Positions 1 through 8,878 are shown, numbered from the stretch's first letter. The stretch is DNA of 60,051 nucleotides from Candidatus Eisenbacteria bacterium (GCA_030017955.1 JASEGR010000007.1:1-60051), one strand, 5' to 3'. Made by a program: numbers and translations. The notes: generated from the sequence alone by a model not told the origin.

Positions 1-333
1 CAAAAGTCCGGTTTTGAACCTTAAATAGTCCGGTTTTCAACTTTCCCTAACAGAAGTTTCTAATTGAATAGGATTTGCCCAAGCTCTTGCCGCAATATTA
101 TGTAGTATCTGAAACTCAGATGCGAACAATTGCGGGCATCCTGGAAGGCAAGAAACCCCAAATACGTAAACCTTAGATGGGGAGTCTTTCAAGCAACCCA
201 ACCCTGTTGATCGGACACGACAACTTGAGTTCCGCAAATCCATCTCTCGATTTGGCCCACCATCCACTTGTGTCATCCGCGTTTGATCGACCTTCGTCAA
301 GAGGTCCAATCAGTTGGACAAGAATTCCTTCCC
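1..333. other. Window edge, no recognisable gene
   Basis: I see no convincing coding sequence here. A 15-bp direct repeat, AGTCCGGTTTT(G/C)AAC, occurs at 5-19 and 27-41 with one mismatch and a 22-bp period. Such spaced repeats near an end resemble the terminal repeats of some insertion sequences, but no transposase is present, so this is only a suggestion that the contig breaks in a multicopy element. Confidence 0.4.
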
Positions 334-990
334 TCACCTGAGATGAGAAGCACAGGGGCAGTCCTTCCTGACTGCGCACTTGCCGCAGAGCGGAGTTCTC
401 GCCTTGCAGATGCTTCTTCCATGAAGCACGAGAACGTCGGCTATTTTTATCCAATCCTTTTTCGGGAAAAGCAGCATTAGATCCTGCTCGATCTTCACGG
501 GGTCCTTCTGTGTCGAGAGCCTGAGTCTGTTTGAGAGCCGGTGGACGTGCGTGTCCACCACGACTCCCTCCGCGATTCCGAAGCCGTTTCCGAGAACGAC
601 ATTTGCCGTCTTTCTGGCGACACCCGGCAGTGTCAGCAATTCCTCCATTGTTGACGGCACTTTGCCGCCGAATCTCTCAACGATGGCTTTTGACGATCCG
701 ATTACGCTCTTTGTTTTGTTCCTGAAGAATCCGGTGGACTTGATGATCTTCTCCATCTCTCCTGGAGCGGCCTTCGCCATTTCGTCGGGCCCCGGGAATT
801 TCCTGAAGAGAACCGGCGTGACCGTATTCACTCTTTCATCAGTGCACTGGGCGGACAGAATCGTGGCCACAAGGAGCTGAAAGGGATTCTCATGCCTGAG
901 CGCAGTTCCGGCCTCAGGATAAAGCCGTGAAAGGGTACGCAGAATCTTTGATGTCCTCGTCCGCCTCGACTTTTTTGACTCACGTGCCAT
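334..990 (-). CDS. nth: Endonuclease III (DNA glycosylase/AP lyase)
   Basis: Base-excision repair enzyme that removes oxidised pyrimidines and nicks the abasic site. The 218-aa protein has the helix-hairpin-helix LPGVARKTANVVL with the catalytic Lys, the catalytic Asp in VVVDTHV, and a C-terminal [4Fe-4S] ligand set C-x6-C-x2-C-x5-C. The start is placed at the ATG before ARESKKSRR. The frame stays open a further 39 codons upstream, but those codons translate a palindromic intergenic repeat and are not homologous to the family. Length and motifs are normal, so the call is firm. The gene stands alone on the minus strand, divergent from the zinc peptidase gene. Confidence 0.95.
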   Translation of the reverse strand: MARESKKSRRTRTSKILRTLSRLYPEAGTALRHENPFQLLVATILSAQCTDERVNTVTPVLFRKFPGPDEMAKAAPGEMEKIIKSTGFFRNKTKSVIGSSKAIVERFGGKVPSTMEELLTLPGVARKTANVVLGNGFGIAEGVVVDTHVHRLSNRLRLSTQKDPVKIEQDLMLLFPKKDWIKIADVLVLHGRSICKARTPLCGKCAVRKDCPCASHLR

Positions 991-1010
991 GCGCTCCCCC
1001 TCACCCCAAT

Positions 1011-1059
1011 CCCCCTCACCTTTATCCTCTCCCCTTGGGGAGAGGGTAGGGTGAGGGGG
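1011..1059. repeat. Palindromic intergenic repeat, copy A
   Basis: Imperfect palindrome of the family CCCCTCACC…CCTCTCCCC-GGGGAGAGG…GGTGAGGGG. A second, shorter palindrome of the same core lies at 1074-1099. It sits between the divergent nth and zinc-peptidase genes. Confidence 0.85.
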
Positions 1060-1218
1060 CACGATTCCCTCCAAACCTCTCCTCCTGGGGAGAGGTTTCA
1101 AAGACAATCCGGCAACCTTGACAGGCAGTTAACCCGTAACCTAACATATCACAGTAGGCGAAAAGCTGGAACTTTTCCTCTGCATTTGCTGTTGTAAGAC
1201 GCCAGGAGGTGAAAAATA

Positions 1219-1905
1219 ATGTTTCCTTTTTTCTATGACCCTACGATGGTGCTGCTGATACCGGCTCTCATTCTTGGAATCTACGCCCAATACAAAGTCA
1301 GAGCAACCTATGAAAAATTCTCCAAGGTTCCGTCCATGAAGGGGAAGACGGGGCGGGAGATCGCAACACTGATTCTTCACAACAACCAGATAACCGATGT
1401 CAAGGTCGAAAAGTCGCAGGGATTCCTTTCTGATCACTTTGATCCCAAGAAGGGAGTCATAAGGCTCTCTCCCAACATCTTTGACTCGTCCTCGGTTGCT
1501 GCCATAGGAGTTGCTGCCCATGAAGCGGGTCACGCCATTCAGCACAGCGAACGGTATTTCCCGCTTGTTGCAAGGCATGCAATTTTTCCTGTCGTGAGCA
1601 TCGGAAACTGGCTTGCCGTGCCGCTGGTTATCCTGGGATTCATTTTGGGTCAGATGCAGCTCATTGACCTCGGGATTCTGATCTTCTCGATTGTTGTTCT
1701 TTTCCAGGTTATTACCCTGCCTGTCGAGTTTAACGCGAGCCGGAGAGCTCTCTTGCAGCTCGAAAACGGAGGGTATCTTATTGAGGGCGAGTTAGGTTCT
1801 GCAAAGAAGGTTCTGAATGCTGCTGCCCTGACCTATGTTGCCGCAGCAGTTGCAGCCATCCTCAATCTCCTGCGGCTTCTTGCTTTGAGGCAGAGTCGCA
1901 ACTAG
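1219..1905 (+). CDS. Zinc metallopeptidase, YugP-like (Zn_peptidase_2)
   Basis: Integral-membrane putative zinc protease of 228 aa. The N-terminal membrane segment (about residues 7-22) is followed by the metal-binding motif AAHEAGHAIQH (HExxH) near residue 95, then two or three hydrophobic helices (about 120-175) and a C-terminal helix rich in Ala and Leu. This order is typical of the YugP family, whose substrates are not well known. An AGGAGG site lies 9 nt before the ATG. The gene is convergent with hup, and the hairpin at 1961-1993 lies between them. Confidence 0.9.
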   Translation: MFPFFYDPTMVLLIPALILGIYAQYKVRATYEKFSKVPSMKGKTGREIATLILHNNQITDVKVEKSQGFLSDHFDPKKGVIRLSPNIFDSSSVAAIGVAAHEAGHAIQHSERYFPLVARHAIFPVVSIGNWLAVPLVILGFILGQMQLIDLGILIFSIVVLFQVITLPVEFNASRRALLQLENGGYLIEGELGSAKKVLNAAALTYVAAAVAAILNLLRLLALRQSRN

Positions 1906-1960
1906 GACGTGCAAGGCAGGAAGGCCTGCGGGCCTCTGCCGGGGAATTTCAAGACAAGAA

Positions 1961-1993
1961 AAGACTCTCCGGGTTCTCGGCCCGGAGAGTCTT
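1961..1993 (-). terminator. Hairpin terminator of hup
   Basis: A perfect 13-bp stem (AAGACTCTCCGGG with its complement) and a 7-nt loop. Read on the minus strand it is followed by TTCTTGTCTT, so it mainly ends hup. It may also stop the convergent zinc-peptidase transcript. Confidence 0.75.
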
Positions 1994-2011
1994 GACTTAT
2001 CCGCAGTCGTG

Positions 2012-2290
2012 CTAGCTGCCTGCAACCTCGGTTTTGAGCTCTTTCGAAAATCTGAAATTCGGAACTTTTCTCTGAGGCACGGGAACCGACTCGCCCGTTC
2101 TAGGATTCCTGGCAAGCCTCTCTTTTCTATCCTTCACCTTGAAAGTCCCGAAGCCCCTTATCTCGATGTGATCCCCATCGACCAATGCTTTCTTCACCAC
2201 CTCAAGAAATCCGTCAATTGTATCCGCTACATCCTTCTTGGGGAGGCCTGTCTTCTCAGAAATGCGGTCAACAATGTCTCCCTTCGTCAT
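2012..2290 (-). CDS. hup: HU family DNA-binding protein
   Basis: Histone-like nucleoid protein of 92 aa. It begins MTKGDIVDRISEKTGL and contains the family signature GFGTFKVKDRKERLARNPRTG, whose Arg/Pro-rich arm intercalates in the DNA minor groove, then a basic C-terminal strand. The ATG at 2290 has a GAGGGGG site 7 nt upstream; the longer open frame upstream is untranslated leader. It is transcribed alone and ends at a strong hairpin. It could equally be an IHF-type subunit, but the sequence reads as a homodimeric HU. Confidence 0.95.
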   Translation of the reverse strand: MTKGDIVDRISEKTGLPKKDVADTIDGFLEVVKKALVDGDHIEIRGFGTFKVKDRKERLARNPRTGESVPVPQRKVPNFRFSKELKTEVAGS

Positions 2291-2390
2291 ACCAAAACCC
2301 CCTCTCTCAATCTTGAAATTTCCCTGGCTCTTGTCTGAATCAAGAGAGCAACTTCCGGTATTCCAGTAGAGCATGGATTTACGAACGGAC

Positions 2391-2419
2391 AAACTACCAC
2401 CCGCCCCGGAGCAAGTCAA
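2391..2419 (-). promoter_or_regulatory. Probable sigma-70 promoter of hup
   Basis: On the minus strand TTGACT, a 17-nt spacer and TAGTTT, about 100 nt before the hup start. The -35 is good and the -10 only fair. Confidence 0.45.
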
Positions 2420-2470
2420 TTCTTTTTTCCACGAGAAGTTAGGAGCGCTACGCCCTGCTCGCAGCCCGGC

Positions 2471-3130
2471 CTACTTTCTCTTCTCGATGGGGACTCTCAC
2501 CTTCACTCTATCGGGAGTACAGAGGATATGTCTTCCCTCAAGATTGATGGCGATTTCCTTTGAAACTGCCTCATCTCTTCCGGATATGTCAACCGGCTCG
2601 GTCATGACCGAGACAATTCGCCTGACGACTTCTGCGGGTCCGGCTACAGTGACAGTGTCGGGCTGGACATCGGGTTTACGCGAAACCCAGAATCCTCCTG
2701 CCGCCTCGCCGGTAATGACAGGCTCCACAACGATTCGTCTCTCCACCCGGACATCCAGGTCGAGTGCAATAGTCTTCGGTGAAACAATCTCCGTCACGAC
2801 AGCTCTTGACCCTGACGGGAGAAGAACATCGTCCGTGGCAAGCGTTCTCTGAAAAGCCCCTTTTCTTGCTTGAGACAAATCCAGCAGAATTAGCGCCCTC
2901 TTAATCTTGAGTCTCAGGAGCTGTTTGCCGCTGCTCCTGACCTTTACTCTCACGTTCTCCGGGACATACCCTGAATAGCTCAGCCACTGAGGAAGCTGCT
3001 CAATCCTGACGGGTACGCCCAGTTCGTATTCGTGTTCGGCTTCACCGTACACATGGAGGTAGACAAGAAGGGCGATAAGAATGGATGCGATCTTGATCGA
3101 GAGATTTTCGGTAAGAGCTTTTCTCAACAT
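2471..3130 (-). CDS. YbbR-like domain protein
   Basis: 219-aa protein with one N-terminal membrane helix (about residues 9-27) and an extracytoplasmic part built of YbbR-type beta modules (for example PVRIEQLP, PENVRVKVRSSGKQL, and the later VTVAGPAEVV). YbbR proteins are best known as CdaR, a regulator of the di-adenylate cyclase CdaA, usually encoded next to it. No cdaA gene lies in this window, so that partner is not shown. The gene is divergent from the flippase gene, and their 5' ends lie about 120 bp apart. Confidence 0.85.
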   Translation of the reverse strand: MLRKALTENLSIKIASILIALLVYLHVYGEAEHEYELGVPVRIEQLPQWLSYSGYVPENVRVKVRSSGKQLLRLKIKRALILLDLSQARKGAFQRTLATDDVLLPSGSRAVVTEIVSPKTIALDLDVRVERRIVVEPVITGEAAGGFWVSRKPDVQPDTVTVAGPAEVVRRIVSVMTEPVDISGRDEAVSKEIAINLEGRHILCTPDRVKVRVPIEKRK

Positions 3131-3251
3131 GATCCCAGAGTCTATTCACTGGCAACGCCCAAGTCAAGGAATCATGCTGGAACCTGACGCACGTCGGCCT
3201 CTTCTCAAAAACTGGACATTAGTCGGGCCTGAATATATTCTAGCGGGCCAG

Positions 3252-4694
3252 ATGAAAAAAGAGACTGTCAGGCAATTTCTCACTTATTCATTCGGGAGCA
3301 TCTCTCAGTCTGTTCTTTCCTTCATTCTCCTTCCGCTTTATTTGAATCTCCTCACTCCGTCTGAATACGGTATTATTTCACTCTCTCTTACGCTGAATGT
3401 CTTTCTCACAGTCGTTGCAAATGTCGGCCTCGTGAGCGGACTCTACAGGCTCTACTATGAAAAAACCGCGGAGGAGAGGAAAGCGCTTCTCGGAACACTC
3501 TGGGGATGGCATCTCTTTGCAAGCGCCATTCTCTGTCTGGCTCTCATCATCTTCTCGACCCCGGTCGCGATACACATCTTCAAGACGACCAGATGGGTGG
3601 GAACTCCGCGCCTGCTCGGCATTTTCCTTGTCCTGTATGTTCTGAAAGATGTCCCCTTTCACATGCTCAGGCTTGAGAAGAAAGCCGCACTTTACGTCTT
3701 CTTCTCTCTCATGACCTTTGTTCTCGATTTCTCGTTCAAGCTTATCTTTGTCGGCGTCCTGAGAAGAGGCGTAAACGGTTACTTCGAGTCGTCAATACTC
3801 GCTTACCTCATCACCGTTACCGGTCTTTTCGTGTACTCAAAGAAATACGTATCGTTTTCGTTCGATAAGTCCTGCCTGGGCGAGCTCTTCCGCCTGGGTT
3901 TCCCGTACGTTTTCTCCACTCTCTCCTTCATCGTGCTTGATTCGTTTGACAAGTTCACGCTCAATCATTATCTGGGAACTGAGGCCGTCGGCGTCTATTC
4001 TCTTGCCTTCAGGTTCGCGAATCTGCTCAACATTGTGCTCCTGACGCCGATCGGGCTCTACTGGACGCCGCTTTCATTCTCATTTGCGGCCGAAAGAAAA
4101 AATGACGAAGAACTCAAGAACTTCTACGCAAAGTCCCTGCTCTATTTCTTCCTGGCAGGAGGAATTCTTGCGGCATTTGTCTCCACCGGAAGCTTCGAAG
4201 TTATCAGGGCAATGACACACAACGCTACCTTCTGGAAGGCCGGAAAAATCGTCCCGCTTCTCGTTGTGGCCCCGTTCCTCTATCTCGTGTCCCACCCGGC
4301 CGGGAATGTGATGCTGCAAGTGAAGAAAACCGGATTCGTTGCGCCCGCATGTCTCGCAACTGCGGCGATCAACATAGTTCTCAATCTCATCCTGATACCG
4401 AGATTGCACGCCTACGGTGCTGCGCTGGCACTGATTTCTGCGCATCTTTTTCTCGCGGTCTCTTATCACATAAAGGCAAGAAGTCTCTTCCCGATCAACT
4501 ATACATGGGGAAAATACCTCCTCGCCTTTGCCGTCTGCCTGATCGCATTCGGGGCATCCTCTCTCGTTCCGCCTCTTTCCCCAATTCCTTCGCTGATCCT
4601 GAAGTTCGCCATTGTCACGATCATCTGCGCTCCGCTTGTATCCGTCAGTGGCGTCCTCAAAGGACTCAAGATTCCCGGCATTCGGGGAGACTAG
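3252..4694 (+). CDS. Polysaccharide/lipid flippase (MATE/Wzx-like)
   Basis: 480-aa polytopic membrane protein with about 12-14 hydrophobic helices. The N-terminal part (TYSFGSISQSVLSFILLPLYLNLLTPSEYGI) is typical of the polysaccharide biosynthesis (Wzx/RfbX) branch, which moves lipid-linked sugars across the inner membrane. The start is put at the ATG before KKETVRQFL because upstream codons overlap the divergent ybbR gene and do not resemble the family. The stop is directly followed by the ATG of a diguanylate cyclase, so the two are probably translated together. No glycosyltransferase neighbours reveal the substrate. Confidence 0.85.
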   Translation: MKKETVRQFLTYSFGSISQSVLSFILLPLYLNLLTPSEYGIISLSLTLNVFLTVVANVGLVSGLYRLYYEKTAEERKALLGTLWGWHLFASAILCLALIIFSTPVAIHIFKTTRWVGTPRLLGIFLVLYVLKDVPFHMLRLEKKAALYVFFSLMTFVLDFSFKLIFVGVLRRGVNGYFESSILAYLITVTGLFVYSKKYVSFSFDKSCLGELFRLGFPYVFSTLSFIVLDSFDKFTLNHYLGTEAVGVYSLAFRFANLLNIVLLTPIGLYWTPLSFSFAAERKNDEELKNFYAKSLLYFFLAGGILAAFVSTGSFEVIRAMTHNATFWKAGKIVPLLVVAPFLYLVSHPAGNVMLQVKKTGFVAPACLATAAINIVLNLILIPRLHAYGAALALISAHLFLAVSYHIKARSLFPINYTWGKYLLAFAVCLIAFGASSLVPPLSPIPSLILKFAIVTIICAPLVSVSGVLKGLKIPGIRGD

Positions 4695-5549
4695 ATGGCA
4701 TCGCTTCTGAGCGTTCACAAGGTCAGCAAAACTGATCGCATCATCTGGATTATGTGCGCAGCGGTAATGATGCCCGTGATCGGTGCCCTGGATTACTACA
4801 CGGGGCCTGATGTCACATTTTCTCTCCTCTATCTCATCCCCGTCTCCATAACCGCCTGGTTTGTAGGTAGGATGGCAGGCATCGGGATCTCGGCAATCAA
4901 CGCGGGGATTTGGCTCTACGTTGATTTCGCAGCCGGACGAGTCGGCCCGGGCCTGCTCGTCTATTCGTGGAATTTCTTCTCCCGGCTGGTCTTTCTGATC
5001 ATCGTCTCAGTCCTGATATCGGCTCTCAGGCGTGCCCTTCAGCATCAATACCAACTGGCCCGGATCGATCCTCTGACCCGCGGGCTCAATTCACTTGCCT
5101 TCGGAGAGATTGCCGAGGCCGAGATCAGCCGTTCCGAACGCTACCATCATCCTTTGAGCATTGCCTATCTTGATATTGATAATTTCAAGGAGGTCAACGA
5201 CACTCACGGCCACAGAGTCGGGGACAAGCTACTTATGGCGCTCGTCGGCACGATTCGCAAGAACATCAGGAAGACCGATTCTGTGGCCCGCCTCGGCGGC
5301 GACGAGTTCGCAATGTTGTTTCCTGAAGCCGATCAGGCGGCGGCGCGAGCCATTGTTGCCAAGGTCCAGAACCGCCTGACCAATATCTTCCACCGAAAGC
5401 ATTGGCCGGTGAGTCTCAGTATAGGCGTAGTGACCTACATCAAGATGCCGCCTTCGGTGGACAAGATGATCGAGGATGCGGACAAGCTTATGTATTCGGT
5501 AAAAGGAACATCCAAGAACGCCGTAAGTTTTATGGAATACACCGGCTGA
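4695..5549 (+). CDS. Membrane diguanylate cyclase (GGDEF)
   Basis: 284-aa c-di-GMP synthase. Three or four membrane helices fill residues 14-112 and a GGDEF domain fills 122-280. The active site motif GGDEF is at 201-205, substrate-binding DIDNFKEVND at about 160-169, and an inhibitory I-site RxxD (RKTD, 192-195) lies five residues upstream, so product inhibition is expected. The ATG abuts the stop codon of the flippase gene, which suggests that c-di-GMP made here is linked to envelope polysaccharide export. That link is inferred from position only. Confidence 0.93.
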   Translation: MASLLSVHKVSKTDRIIWIMCAAVMMPVIGALDYYTGPDVTFSLLYLIPVSITAWFVGRMAGIGISAINAGIWLYVDFAAGRVGPGLLVYSWNFFSRLVFLIIVSVLISALRRALQHQYQLARIDPLTRGLNSLAFGEIAEAEISRSERYHHPLSIAYLDIDNFKEVNDTHGHRVGDKLLMALVGTIRKNIRKTDSVARLGGDEFAMLFPEADQAAARAIVAKVQNRLTNIFHRKHWPVSLSIGVVTYIKMPPSVDKMIEDADKLMYSVKGTSKNAVSFMEYTG

Positions 5550-5684
5550 TTTTAGGTAAGGAGTCCGGCCAACCTCCTCCTATTGAAGAGAAAGCACTAC
5601 AGCCCTTAACGTTCCAACCAGGAAACATTACCCCCCAGCCCACCTCAGCCGAACACTTCTTGAAGTGCCGCTACGGCAAATGCC

Positions 5685-6125
5685 TTATCGCACCACAAGC
5701 ATCTTCTTAACGCTCACGTATGATGTCCCTGATTCTCCCGGCCCAGGAGCCGTCGTGAGCCGGTACGTGTAGATTCCACTTGGCAGATTGGCCGCATCGA
5801 ACACCACAGATTTGAAGCCAGGGTCCTCCACTCTATCCCCAAGTGTTGCGACTTGCTGACCAAGCATATTGAAGACTCTGATCGTGACATGCTGCCTTTC
5901 GGGAAGGGCATAGCTTATGACAGTCGTCCGCCCAAAAGGATTGGGGTAGTTTCCGTGGAAACCCAGTTCAACGGGTATGCTATTGGCTCCAGCTACACCC
6001 ACAAGGGGCATGTCATGAAGGACGCGTTGGGCATAGATATCCCAGTTCGTGCCGCTCCGGTAATCCTGCCAGGCGATTATCGCTCCCCCGCATCCGTCCT
6101 CGACCATGACGGGGTAGTACTGTAG
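5685..6125 (-). pseudogene. 3' remnant of a secreted protein with C-terminal sorting domain
   Basis: The reading frame from the IS end encodes part of one beta-propeller-like repeat (AIIAWQDYRSGTNWDIYAQRV) and then a complete C-terminal sorting domain (GNYPNPFGRTTVISYALP, VFNMLGQQVATL, GIYTYRLTT, KKMLVVR) of the kind recognised by type IX secretion. The repeat is very like those in the protein at 34431-36308. The 5' part of the gene is missing: the frame continues only into the end of the IS3-type element. No signal peptide or start can be assigned, so this is a remnant. Confidence 0.8.
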
Positions 6126-6823
6126 TGCTCCCCGAAAAGCGAGACACTTTGTTGTGATTCTTGGTTTGGACTTTTTCATCGCTTAGGCCGCGTCTTTCAA
6201 ACTCTGAAGTCTCAAGTACACCGCCAGGAATTCCGTCGGAATTTTGTATCCAAGCGCCGAGTGGCAGTACTCGTTGTTGTAAAACTTCAGTCCAGCCTCG
6301 CTCGTCTCTTTTGCCTCCTCAAGGGTCCTGAACTCATATGGCCAAATCGCTTCCTCCTTGACGGTCCGGATGAGACGCTCAGTATCGGCATTCTCCTTGG
6401 GATTGTCATAGGTCGTAAAAATCTGCTCGATCCCCAAGACCTGGCACTCGGCCATGCAATCGGACGCCGACCTCGGCTTCTTCCTCAACGGCCGTTCAGG
6501 CTTAAAGCATTTCTCTCTCCCCAGGAGATCGGCTTTCCTCATCGGCCGATAAACACGCTTCCGCTTCAACTCCTCGTCCGCACTCCCAAGCTTCCCCGCC
6601 AGCGCCCGCTTCCCGCCCTCCAGGAACTGATCCCTTCACCGATAAAACAACGCATCTGAAATCCCGTGCCTGCGACACAACTCGGCAATGGATGTCCCGC
6701 TCTTCAGACCTTCCAGCACTACCGATATCTTCGTCTCTTCCGAATACTTGCTCTTGGGCATGACCCCTCCTGTCTTGAGTCTCCATACTCTACTATCCCC
6801 GTGTCTCACTCAAGAGGGGAGCA
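6126..6823 (-). mobile_element. Decayed IS3-family insertion sequence
   Basis: The ends are related inverted repeats beginning TGCTCCCC and sharing GAGACAC about 8 nt further in, giving the TG…CA ends of IS3 elements. At 698 bp it is about half the usual size, because the middle of the transposase (most of OrfB including the catalytic core) is deleted. No exact target duplication is visible (flanks TAG and GTA). It truncates the secreted-protein gene to its left and lies directly before the nuo promoter. Confidence 0.75.
6183..6761 (-). pseudogene. IS3 transposase, OrfA-OrfB deletion remnant
   Basis: The frame opens with an IS3 OrfA helix-turn-helix (MPKSKYSEETKISVVLEGL, SIAELCRRHGISDALFYR). 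At the normally conserved Trp after FYR there is an in-frame TGA (6636-6638). After the stop the same frame continues through RDQFLEGGKRALAG and then jumps to the C-terminal end of OrfB (TTYDNPKENADTERLIRTVKEE, FYNNEYCHSALGYKIP). The DDE core is lost, so it cannot transpose by itself. Confidence 0.8.
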
Positions 6824-6920
6824 GTATAATACCTACCAACAAAAGGCAAAAGAAGCACCAACAGCTCGAACATGAAAAGCGGACATTTCTAGATTGGCTG
6901 TACAACCTCCTCCTGATTCG

Positions 6921-6949
6921 TTGACAATGCATTTTGTGTGTGATAATTT
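6921..6949 (+). promoter_or_regulatory. Probable promoter of the nuo operon
   Basis: TTGACA at 6921-6926 with a -10 region TGATAATTT (TAATTT at 17 nt, or the better match GATAAT at 15 nt). It lies about 45 nt before the nuoA ribosome-binding site, between the IS remnant and nuoA. Confidence 0.55.
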
Positions 6950-6993
6950 CCACTGCCTGTGAAGTCAATCACAGGTCTCTGAGGAGGTTACAG

Positions 6994-7365
6994 GTGGCAG
7001 TTGCACATGACTACTTCCCGATTCTGGTTTTTTCGCTGATACTCCTCGCATTTGCCATTATCTGCATTATTTTCGCGAGATTCCTGGGCCCGAGGCGCGT
7101 TACGCAGGCCAAGCTCTCCCCGTACGAATGCGGACTCGATCCGGTCGGAGACACAAGGGGGAGAATCTCGGTAAAGTTCTATATCACTGCCCTCCTTTTC
7201 ATCATCCTTGATGTCGAAGTCGTCTTTTTCTATCCGTGGGCTCTTGTCTTCCGGAAGGTCGCCCCGTTTGCATTCTGGGAAATGCTCTTTTTTGCTTTTG
7301 TCCTTATCGTTGGCTATCTGTATGCTCTGAGGAGAAGAGGGCTTGAGTGGTCTGAGCCCTTTTGA
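6994..7365 (+). CDS. nuoA: NADH-quinone oxidoreductase subunit A
   Basis: Membrane subunit of complex I, 123 aa with three helices and the diagnostic loop SPYECGLDP between the first and second, plus DVEVVFFYPWA in the second. The start is the GTG at 6994, because GAGGAGG lies 6 nt before it; an ATG 20 codons upstream has no such site and adds non-homologous residues. First gene of a co-directional run of eight complex I genes; the usual next gene, nuoB, is absent. Confidence 0.95.
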   Translation: MAVAHDYFPILVFSLILLAFAIICIIFARFLGPRRVTQAKLSPYECGLDPVGDTRGRISVKFYITALLFIILDVEVVFFYPWALVFRKVAPFAFWEMLFFAFVLIVGYLYALRRRGLEWSEPF

Positions 7366-7433
7366 GATCTTGGTGGGATCTCGCATTCTCCTCCGCAGGC
7401 ATTCCTTTGGACTCTGTTTGAGGGGAAAAAGCT

Positions 7434-7898
7434 GTGCTGTCTGAGAAACTCATCAACGAGGTCAAAGTCCTCATCGCAAGATATCCCGAGAAGAGGTCTG
7501 CCCTCATTCCTGCTCTTCATGCAGTTCATGCCGAACAGGGCCACGTGTCCGACGATTCCGTGAAGGAAGTTGCAGCCGTTTTCGAGCTGACCCCCGCACA
7601 GGTTTATGAGGTCCTTTCATTCTACAGCATGTTCGAAAGGAAGCCGGCGGGAAGGCACATCATAACCGTGTGCAGAAATCTCTCGTGTTCCCTTCTGGGC
7701 GCCGAATCGATCATCGAGTTTCTCGAATCTCTTCTTGGGGTCAAAGTCGGGGAGACAACCCCGGATTTGAAATTCTCTTTGAGAACGGCGGAGTGCCTGG
7801 GTTCATGTGACACGGCGCCGGTGATGCAGATAGATGACGAGTATTACGAAAGCCTGACTCCCGAAAAGGTTAAGAAGATCATTGAGGAATTGAAATAG
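7434..7898 (+). CDS. nuoE: NADH-quinone oxidoreductase subunit E
   Basis: Thioredoxin-fold [2Fe-2S] subunit of the NADH-oxidising module, 154 aa. The N-terminal helical bundle (residues 1-75) is followed by the cluster ligands: CRNLSC (C-x4-C) and CLGSC (C-x3-C). The start is GTG with GAGGGGA 7 nt upstream. It is the only peripheral-arm subunit in this operon and its usual partners nuoF and nuoG are not adjacent, which is unusual. It could also be the HoxE/HydC-like subunit of another NAD-linked enzyme, but position favours complex I. Confidence 0.9.
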   Translation: MLSEKLINEVKVLIARYPEKRSALIPALHAVHAEQGHVSDDSVKEVAAVFELTPAQVYEVLSFYSMFERKPAGRHIITVCRNLSCSLLGAESIIEFLESLLGVKVGETTPDLKFSLRTAECLGSCDTAPVMQIDDEYYESLTPEKVKKIIEELK

Positions 7899-7908
7899 CC
7901 ACTCGCCT

Positions 7909-8877
7909 ATGAACGCCACAATACTCTTTTTGGCTGTCCTTCTTCTGAAGTGCCTAATCCTTATTGGAGTCGTCCTGGGCGGCATGGCCTACATGACCTT
8001 GGTCGAAAGAAAACTCATCGGGCGTTTTCAATACAGGTATGGCCCGAACCGGGTCGGCCCATACGGACTTCTTCAGCCGATCGCGGACGGTTTGAAGCTC
8101 CTTTTCAAGGAAGACATCTTTCCATCGCAGGCGGATAAATTTCTTCACCTGCTTGCACCAGTGATTGCATTTATCACCGCTCTGTTGACGTTCGCTGTTG
8201 TGCCTTTCGGCCCGAGCCTCTACCTCACAGATATAAACGTGGCGATACTCTATGTGCTGGCAGTGACTTCTCTCGGGGTGTATGCGATCGTACTTGCAGG
8301 CTGGTCGTCGAACAGCAAGTATCCGCTCCTGGGCGGACTGAGGTCGTCTGCACAGATGGTCAGCTACGAGCTGTCCGTTGGCCTGGCGGTAGTAGTCGTC
8401 GTGCTCCTGAGCGGGAGCTTCAGTCTTGTCGAAATCGTCAAGTCACAGGAAAACATGTGGTTCGCATTCAAGCAGCCCGTCGCCTTTGCCCTGTTTCTTA
8501 TTTCAAGCATCGCTGAGATAAACAGGGTGCCGTTCGACCTGCCTGAAGCGGAATCAGAGCTTGTTTCGGGATTCCACACCGAATACAGCGGCCTCAGGTT
8601 TGCCATGTTCTACATCGCAGAATACACGAACATGATAGCCGCAGCCTGTATAGCTACGACTCTTTTCCTGGGCGGCTGGCTGGGACCTTTCCTCCCGGCG
8701 CCTTTCTGGTTCGGGATAAAGGTCTTGTTCCTTCTCGTTGTTTTTGTCTGGATCCGGGCGACACTTCCGAGACTCAGATACGATCAGCTTATGAAATTCG
8801 GCTGGAAGGTGCTTTTCCCTATCGGGGTACTCAACGTCATTGCGACCGCGTTCTTTCTAGCGGGAAGAGGACAATAA
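7909..8877 (+). CDS. nuoH: NADH-quinone oxidoreductase subunit H
   Basis: 322-aa membrane subunit with about eight helices that forms the quinone chamber at the junction of both arms. The conserved loops are intact: ERKLIGRFQYRYGPNRVGPYG near residue 33, LLQPIADGLKLLFKE, and EINRVPFDLPEAESELVSG with the acidic cluster. It starts 10 nt after nuoE. In most operons nuoI follows nuoH; here nuoJ follows at once, with no trace of nuoI. Confidence 0.96.
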   Translation: MNATILFLAVLLLKCLILIGVVLGGMAYMTLVERKLIGRFQYRYGPNRVGPYGLLQPIADGLKLLFKEDIFPSQADKFLHLLAPVIAFITALLTFAVVPFGPSLYLTDINVAILYVLAVTSLGVYAIVLAGWSSNSKYPLLGGLRSSAQMVSYELSVGLAVVVVVLLSGSFSLVEIVKSQENMWFAFKQPVAFALFLISSIAEINRVPFDLPEAESELVSGFHTEYSGLRFAMFYIAEYTNMIAAACIATTLFLGGWLGPFLPAPFWFGIKVLFLLVVFVWIRATLPRLRYDQLMKFGWKVLFPIGVLNVIATAFFLAGRGQ

Positions 8878-8878
8878 T

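Noticed and set aside
334-1107. Longer N-terminus for endonuclease III
   Set aside because: The extra 39 residues translate the palindromic repeat (the PHPTLSPRGE pattern common in mis-annotated genes).
2471-3130. CdaA/CdaR signalling module from the YbbR protein
   Set aside because: No di-adenylate cyclase gene is present nearby; only the domain family can be stated.
6126-6823. An exact 3-bp target duplication for the IS3-type element
   Set aside because: The flanks are TAG on the left and GTA on the right; a GTA duplication needs one extra base at the left end, so I do not claim it.
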